Positions 19,499 to 24,410 of a stretch of DNA of 24,410 nt are shown piece after piece. How positions within the stretch are numbered: the first letter of the stretch is position 1; each line of letters begins with the position of its first letter. Origin of the DNA: Zygnema circumcarinatum (Eukaryota; Streptophyta; Zygnematophyceae; Zygnematales; Zygnemataceae); NCBI GenBank assembly GCA_037447605.1, contig CM074818.1, forward strand, positions 2,180,852 through 2,205,261, given 5' to 3'. A program made the translations under genes and the position numbers. Under the pieces are notes generated by a model that was given only the letters and a program-made list of their open reading frames with translations, had not been told where the DNA came from and made no database searches.

Positions 19499-20429
19499 TA
19501 AGTGATGAAAGAGAGAGATAGGATACCTCACTGTGCTCTAATTTTGACCATACTCCACAAATTTCTCTAATATCCCTGATACACTTTTGTTAGTGACTGA
19601 AGAGATTTTCTGTGTTTGCCCATCCCCACACTCTCACACTCTCCCTCACCTCCCTCCCACCCTCGCGTGCTCTCCCACTTCCCTCTCTGCCTCTCTCCCC
19701 CCCCTCTCCTTTCTCACCTATTTTCTCTCTTTCCTTTCCTTTCTCTTTCCTTTCCGGAGGAGCAGGTCCGAAGGGTGCACATGCTCAATGGCGTGTCGGT
19801 GACAAGGTCTGAAAAGGTGAAGGACGAGTTGGTCTTGGAAGGAAACGACATCGAATTGGTTTCCCGTTCCGCTGCTCTCATCAACCAGGTAATTCACAGA
19901 AACAGAGAGGAGAGGAGAGCAGAAGAGAGAAAGAGGCCATGATCACCTTGAAAATTGCTTTCCTATTCTCGCATCTCTCTTCTCTCTTTCCATTCTTCTC
20001 TACTGTATGTTCTCTCGCTTTTCGCCTCCCTCTGCTCCCTTTCCTCGTCTCCTCACCTCCTTCTTTCCCTCCCTGCTCTCCTGATTTATCTCCCCTCTCG
20101 TGATGTTCTTCTTTCGCTCGTGCTCTTCTCCTCACCCTGTCCCCTCCCCCCTCGCCCCCCTCGCCGATCTCTCCCCCCCTTTCTTCTCCACCTCCGCTCA
20201 CCCTTGTGCACCCTCTCATACCTCGTCCTCATTTCGCTTTCTATTCCCAGCCCCTTACAAGTCATCAAGCAAGTTCCCACCCCTCCATACAAACGTCGAT
20301 ATCTCAAAGCTTTCCCCCTTCCCCCTGTCTGCATTGCAGGTGTGCCATGTGAAGAAGAAGGATATCCGGAAGTTCTTGGATGGTATCTATGTGAGTGAGA
20401 AGGGACTGAATGAGGAGGTGGAGGCATAG
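17841..20429 (+). CDS. RPL9: 60S ribosomal protein L9 (uL6)
   Basis: A component of the large cytosolic ribosomal subunit, near the sarcin-ricin loop and P-stalk base. Exons 17841-18227, 19766-19888 and 20340-20429 join in phase 0 with GT-AG borders: 600 nt, 199 aa, against about 194 aa in Arabidopsis. It starts [20 protein letters not shown]. Landmarks are [76 protein letters not shown] and [20 protein letters not shown], all characteristic of eukaryotic L9. The sequence is eukaryotic cytosolic, not plastid L6. Intron 1 (1.54 kb) starts in GGGTTTAGGG-rich DNA and ends in a CT tract; intron 2 is 451 bp, also CT-rich. The ATG is preceded by telo-boxes, suggesting growth-linked expression. Confidence 0.98.
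18228..18560. repeat. TTAGGG/GGGTTT-rich start of RPL9 intron 1
   Basis: This is a G/T-rich intron segment with many GGGTTTAGGG and TTAGGGTT words. It begins right at the donor (GTAGGGTTTAGGGTGAGGGG). It may act as an intronic telo-box or enhancer, or is simply degenerate telomere-like DNA. Confidence 0.7.
18594..18640. repeat. (GA)n microsatellite in RPL9 intron 1
   Basis: GA repeats broken by AGTG and ACCG, in the sense strand of the intron. Confidence 0.9.
19450..19520. repeat. (GA)n microsatellite in RPL9 intron 1, distal
   Basis: GA repeats at about 19453-19498, about 250 bp upstream of the exon 2 acceptor. A CT-rich tract (19620-19755) follows and leads into that acceptor, so the two are complementary within one intron. 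Confidence 0.9.
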
Positions 20430-21221
20430 GGCGGAGGATGAGTTTTGGGGCGCGCTTGTGTAACCATACCATGAATGAAAAGAAAGAAAGCGAGTGTCCT
20501 TCCTTTCGGGAGAAGCTATGTGTGAGCTTGGGGGGCATGTATGGCTTCTGATGGGGTACGGCCCTCATGTGTGCTCTCACATATACTGTCCGTGGAGTGT
20601 CACAAGCCTATTGTGGCATGATGGGTTATAATCAGGGTGTTTCTTTAGTAGATTCAATAGTAGATTCAAATCAGTAGGAGAGCTCTCACTCTCCCACACT
20701 CATCTCGCCCGTCCGCCTTTACTCCCTCACTCCCCCCCGCCCCCCCACCTACCTCTCCCTCTACCCCCCACCCTCTTGCTCGTCCCTCCCTCCAGTATCT
20801 CCTCTCTTCCACTCCCTTTGCTCTCTACCATCTCTGTCTTCTTATGTTGTGGTTGTTGATCATTACCATTCCAGGGCTGTTCCGGGTCACTTCTTGAGCC
20901 GGATACCCATGCGCGGTCACTCGAACGACAGCATATCGTCGATACATCGTCTGTCCGTAGATGTGTCATTGCGTGCTTGAAAACCTTTCATGTGGGTGCA
21001 AGATCGACGGCAGGAAATGTTGATGGACTCCTTGTTCGATTTCATCGCACAGCCCAAAACGTTTCGTTGTTTTGATGGGGTCCATCGCGTGCATGGGTCG
21101 ACCATGCCCTTTGCATCCCTCCGCCCTATGGAATCGATAGGGGCCCACCAACTCTGCCGTCGGGAAGGGGAGGGCTGCCATTGCGACCCTCTGAAGGCAG
21201 AATGCGTCCCACACAGTAATC
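20430..21221. other. RPL9 3' UTR and intergenic spacer
   Basis: After the RPL9 stop there is unique sequence with AATGAAAAG-type words (possible polyadenylation region) and a CT-rich tract at about 20680-20830. The block 20870-21210 is balanced in composition and has open frames of 80-97 codons on both strands, but none is recognisable and they overlap. Confidence 0.5.
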
Positions 21222-21419
21222 CGATACAGCCGATACACTCGATACAGTTAGTACATCCGGTACAATTACTACAATCGATATAATTGATAACACCAATGTA
21301 ATCGATACATTCGACAAATCCAGTGCAGTAGATATATCCAATATAGTCGATATAGACGATACATATGGCATATTCGATACACTTGGTACATCCGGTATAG
21401 TCGATACAGACGGTAAAGA
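21222..21419. repeat. 9-bp minisatellite, consensus CGATACANT, about 22 units
   Basis: There are twenty-two consecutive nine-base units in register from CGATACAGC at 21222 to CGGTAAAGA at 21411-21419. The best-conserved units read CGATACACT, CGATACAGT and CGATATAAT. Because nine is a multiple of three, the minus strand reads as a Tyr-Arg-Leu tripeptide repeat frame. It lies 147 bp upstream of the CRM gene start codon. Confidence 0.9.
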
Positions 21420-21565
21420 CCTAGGTCTAGACCCGTAAGCCTGCAGACATTCCACGGTTCCTCTCTTCTCTCTCTCTCTCTCTCTCTCTCCATATTCAAC
21501 ACCCCAATTTAGAGTCCCCACCGCCCTCCCCCCCCTAAAGTGGAATCCATTGTTTAGCTCCTCCC
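21420..21565. promoter_or_regulatory. Proximal promoter/5' UTR of the CRM-domain gene
   Basis: A (CT)n run at about 21462-21490 on the sense strand resembles the pyrimidine patch of plant core promoters. It is followed by a C-rich stretch and the ATG at 21566 in good context (CCCATGGCC). No clear TATA box was found. Confidence 0.45.
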
Positions 21566-21946
21566 ATGGCCTCCCTCGCACCAAAGCTTTTACCCGATTC
21601 CACCTCCATCGAATTACACAGTACCCAAAAACGTAAAACGTTAGGATCCACTCTGAGCAGAAAGGTTGATCTTCCTCAACAAAATATAAACCTTTTTTCA
21701 AATTTCCGAATTTCGGCGAACACGAATTGGGCCTCTCGAAAGTTGGGTCACCGAAATTGTCGAATTTTATCGTCCCTTCTACCGCTGGAATTAGGGCAGA
21801 AATTAGGGCTAACTTTAGGGCAAACTCTGGGGCAAAATTTAGGGTTGACTTTAGGGCGAAAATTAGGGCTAAGGGCAGCTGCAGGCTTTGTTAAGCAATT
21901 GGAAAATGAGAGGAAAGAAGAAGAAGAATTAGAGGACGGTGTTGAA

Positions 21947-21989
<43 letters not shown>

Positions 21990-23314
21990 TCGAGGAGTTT
22001 GATGATGAAAATTCGGAAGATGATGCAGAGAGAGAAAAAGTGATGTTAAGAAAGGCGGCGCAGCCCACCAAGTTAAGGAGGTTTCCTCTTTTGGGGAATA
22101 AAGAGAAGAAGGAGCTGCGGGCCTTTGCGCATCAGTTGGGGAAAAAGCTCAAAATGCAGCAGGTGCGAAATGCTGCAGAAAATCATGTGGGGTTTTGGGG
22201 TTTTTGAGGGTTCAGGGTTCTGGTGGTTTAGGGTTTTAGGTTTAAGGGTTTTAGGTCCTTATCTTGTCATTTTATGACGGTACTGACGTCTGCAAAACGC
22301 AGGTCGGAAAATGGGGCGTGTCGGCAACAGTTCTGACATCCATCAGTGACGCCTTGGAAGCAAATGAGATTCTCAAGGTGAGGATGGAGAGAGAGAGCGA
22401 GAGAGGGGGAGGGGGGAGGTGGGAGGGGGAGGGAGGAGGGAGAGAGAGAGGGGGAGGGCGGAGGTGGGAGGGGGAGGGAGGAGGGAGAGAAAGGGGAGGG
22501 GGGGAGAGAGAGAGGAGGGGGAAGGTGGGAGGGGGAGGGAGGAGGGAGAGAGAGAGGGGGAGGGGGGAGGTGGGAGGCGGAGGGAGAAGGGAGAGAGAGA
22601 GAGGGGGAAGTGGGGGGAAAGGGGGAGGAGAGAGGAGATGAAGGGGGGGGGTGGGTGGCTGTCAGAGGTAAGGAATGGAGTTAGTCTAGAGAATAGGTAG
22701 AGATCGAGGTAGAAGTAGCGGTAGAGCTAGACGTCGAGATAAATTCAGATAGTAGAGGCAGAGCAAAAATGCAAAGCCCCATGGAGGTAGAGGGACTGGT
22801 ACAGGTACAAGCAGAGGGAGACGCAGAGGTATAGATGGATCCTTAATATAGTGGTAGAGGTAGAGGGCCAGGGGCAGAAGCGGGAGAGGGAGAGGTAGAG
22901 GTAGTGGGAGGAGAGGGAGGGAGGGGGAAAGCCGGAAAGCCGGTAGACCCCTAGGGTCTGTGTGGAACTGCCACCCCTTACTGGATAACCTAACTCTAGC
23001 TCTAACTGCAACTGAAACTCTAAACTATAACTGTACTTGACCCCTCCATGGAACTCCTTCCTCAGGTGAAGGTGCTTGACAGCTGCCCCGGCGAGGTAGA
23101 GGAGGTGGTAGTGCTGCTGGAGGAGGAGACGGAGGGGCAGGTGGTAGGGAAGGTGGGGAGGACTCTCCTCCTCTACCGTCCGAGCCTCACAAAGATGGCA
23201 GAGACGAAAGCAGCTCAGCAGAGGGAGGAGAGGAGGGCGGGAGAGGAGAGGAGGGAGAGGCGCCGATCGTCTCCCGCAGCTTCGAGAGGGAGAGGGGTAG
23301 GCTTCTCCTGCTAG
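21566..23314 (+). CDS. Single CRM (CRS1-YhbY) domain RNA-binding protein, probably organellar
   Basis: CRM domains bind RNA and act in plant organelle intron splicing and ribosome assembly; bacterial YhbY is the prototype. Exons 21566-22162, 22303-22377 and 23066-23314 join in phase 0 with GT-AG borders, 306 aa. Residues 1 to about 110 are Ser/Arg-rich with few acids, like a transit peptide, but include a seven-unit xLGx repeat (75-102). An acidic linker follows, with 14 Asp in a row (128-141). The CRM domain spans about 170-290: LLGNKEKKELRAFAHQLGKK, then GxxG loop GKWG (201-204), DALEANEILK, and closing GKVGRTLLLYRPS. The basic tail ends VGFSC stop at 23314. Alternatively a donor at 23297 joins an acceptor at 23818 (exon 23819-23833, NRSK stop), giving 305 aa. 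It resembles Arabidopsis At4g13070/At2g21350 by recall. A role in splicing is inference. Confidence 0.87.
21788..21871 (+). repeat. Coding 12-bp repeat with TTAGGG core, seven units
   Basis: Seven consecutive 12-bp units, for example GAATTAGGGCAG, AAATTAGGGCTA and ACTTTAGGGCAA, encode ELGQ KLGL TLGQ TLGQ NLGL TLGR KLGL. The TTAGGG core of each unit supplies the Leu-Gly pair. The repeat lies in the predicted targeting or linker region, outside the CRM domain. Confidence 0.9.
21947..21988 (+). repeat. (GAT)14 trinucleotide repeat encoding poly-Asp
   Basis: Fourteen uninterrupted GAT codons give Asp128-Asp141 of the CRM protein, in an acidic linker before the RNA-binding domain. Uninterrupted GAT suggests recent slippage and likely length variation. 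Confidence 0.95.
22378..22960. repeat. G/A-rich tract and GGTAGA-type hexamers in CRM gene intron 2
   Basis: From the donor (22378) to about 22640 the sense strand is GGGAGGGGGAGG-like with GA runs and an internal repeat of about 40-45 bp containing GGTGGGAGGGGGAGG. From about 22690 to 22930 it changes to imperfect GGTAGA/GCAGAG hexamers. The first half is quadruplex-prone in the pre-mRNA. Not coding. Confidence 0.85.
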
Positions 23315-23319
23315 TTCTC

Positions 23320-23760
23320 ATCTTTTTTTCTCCCTCTCCCCTTCTCCCTTCTTCCTCCTCGTCATCTCCCCTTCTTCACCTCGTCCTCCTCCTGCTCGTG
23401 CTGCTCCCTCCCTTCTCCTCCTCCTGCTTCGCCTCCTCCCTCCTTTCTTCTTCTCCTCTCCCTCCCTCTCTCTCTCTCTCTCCCATTTCAATCCCCCTCT
23501 CCCTTTCCTGTCTCGTCCACTCTCCTCTTCGTTCCCCTTACTGGCTCTTCCTTTTGCCTCACTTTATGCCACTCTTCTTCTCTCTGTCCCTCTTTTCCGC
23601 TCTCCCTCTATGCCCTTGTCTTCCCTCCTTTCACCTCTCGCTCTCTCCCCCCCTCTCTCCCCCTCTCTCTCTCCCTCTCTCCCTCTCCCTTTCTCTCTCT
23701 CCCTCTCTCTCTTTCTCTCTCCCTTCCCCCCTCTTTCTCTCTCTACCTTTTTGTCCCCCT
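23320..23760. repeat. CT-rich tract at the 3' end of the CRM gene
   Basis: Pyrimidine-rich sequence of more than 400 bp leads into a strong acceptor-like CTCTTTCAG at 23810-23818. It is either the 3' UTR or a terminal intron of the CRM gene. The 140-codon Ser-Leu-Pro frame inside it is an artefact. Confidence 0.8.
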
Positions 23761-23833
23761 TCCGCGCTCTGTCTTTTGTGTCAGAAAATTCAACCTCTGT
23801 TCTCTCTCTCTCTTTCAGAATCGAAGTAAATGA

Positions 23834-24410
23834 AAAAAATTGTAACCACAAACCTTTGGTTTTTGGGGCTCTCGGGTTTATCGAATTTTGAACAGAGATC
23901 GCGCCGTGACTGACTGCTCCAACATGGAACAACGCTCCACAGTACGGCGTGGTTCAGGGTTATGGATTTAAGGGAGGGTTTAGGGTTTCGGGTTTAAGGT
24001 CACCGTTACCACTCTCTGACTAATTTTCACGGCCTTTTTAAATGCCATGTTTTAATTTGCCATTTTTTGGAGTGCAAGTTAAAAAAAAAAAAATCACATG
24101 TCACATGTAGCCCGATTTACGGTTATTTGGTGAACGGAGAACTGGACTGTGGGTTTACATGTGAGAGTCTTTGATGTATGCCTCCACATCTGACTAACTG
24201 AGTGAGTCGTTGGCCTGACCAGCTTGGTTAGTCGGCTAACTGTTTCCACTCCGATACCGCGATAATATCGAGATATGAGGCCACTTGGCATTCGAATTCA
24301 CACTAACACCGACACCAAAAAAAGATCAAAATCTGAGGCAAAAAACCCAATTTGAGATTTGACCGTGAAAGCCCCCAAAACCATGAAAAAAGAAGGAAAA
24401 TGATACAGCC
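23834..24410. other. Right-end intergenic sequence, nothing recognised
   Basis: It contains a telomere-like patch (GGGTTTAGGGTTTCGGG at about 23976-23992), a 13-A run at 24079-24091 and AT-rich unique sequence. A 65-codon minus-strand frame at 24094-24291 is not convincing. No RNA gene was seen. Confidence 0.5.

Noticed and set aside
19498-19583. Box C/D snoRNA candidate in RPL9 intron 1 (GTGATGA at 19502-19508, CTGA at 19576-19579)
   Set aside because: Box spacing fits, but the flanks cannot form a terminal stem and I could not match the guide to rRNA. It lies at the edge of a GA repeat, so chance is likely.
20990-21283. 97-codon plus-strand frame and overlapping minus-strand frames in the RPL9-CRM spacer
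   Set aside because: There is no recognisable family, overlapping frames on both strands conflict, and one end is made of minisatellite.
21269-21502. Tyr-Arg-Leu tripeptide repeat frame (YRLYRLYRMY)
   Set aside because: It follows directly from the 9-bp minisatellite period; no start context or domain supports a protein.

Overview
This is nuclear DNA of a green plant (Streptophyta); I cannot fix the lineage. The evidence is a set of split genes with GT-AG introns for a plastid-type dihydrolipoyl dehydrogenase, a PPR-SMR protein, a CRM/YhbY-domain protein and cytosolic ribosomal protein L9, together with AAACCCTAA telo-boxes. Almost all the sequence between exons is long (CT)n/(GA)n tracts and other simple repeats. 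These produce many meaningless long open frames rich in Ser-Leu or Arg-Glu.

Layout, left to right. (1) 1-657, minus: the 5' end of a STE20/germinal-centre-type protein kinase gene, with exon 1 carrying the glycine loop and exon 2 the VAVK lysine. (2) 658-3020: intergenic accessory DNA holding telomere-like TTAGGG repeats, a 504-bp element with terminal inverted repeats, a poly(A)-tailed fragment and two related MITE-like elements of about 200 bp. (3) 3021-10338, minus: a complete 15-exon gene for plastid dihydrolipoyl dehydrogenase (E3 of the plastid pyruvate dehydrogenase complex), 572 aa as I join it. Its last intron holds a 45-bp minisatellite. (4) 10339-13580: its promoter side with three G-boxes, an imperfect hairpin built from an inverted gene fragment, a purine block of about 550 bp and some unidentified possible exons. 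(5) 13581-17115, minus: a PPR-SMR gene with three coding exons that carries an internal, in-frame tandem duplication of about 1.14 kb. (6) 17116-17840: a divergent promoter region with repeated motifs and telo-boxes. (7) 17841-20429, plus: RPL9, three exons, 199 aa. (8) 20430-21565: intergenic, with a 9-bp minisatellite. (9) 21566-23314 (or 23833), plus: a single-CRM-domain protein with a tetrapeptide repeat encoded by telomere-like DNA and a poly-Asp run. (10) 23834-24410: nothing recognised.

The genes are ordinary housekeeping and organelle-expression genes: plastid acetyl-CoA supply, organelle RNA metabolism and cytosolic translation. They do not form one pathway. I found no prokaryote-like system or CRISPR. 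The most notable observation is the recent in-frame duplication in the PPR-SMR gene. It created a symmetrical 804-nt cassette exon whose skipping would restore the ancestral protein. Gene models come from splice-site reading and recalled family sequences, not from transcripts or searches.
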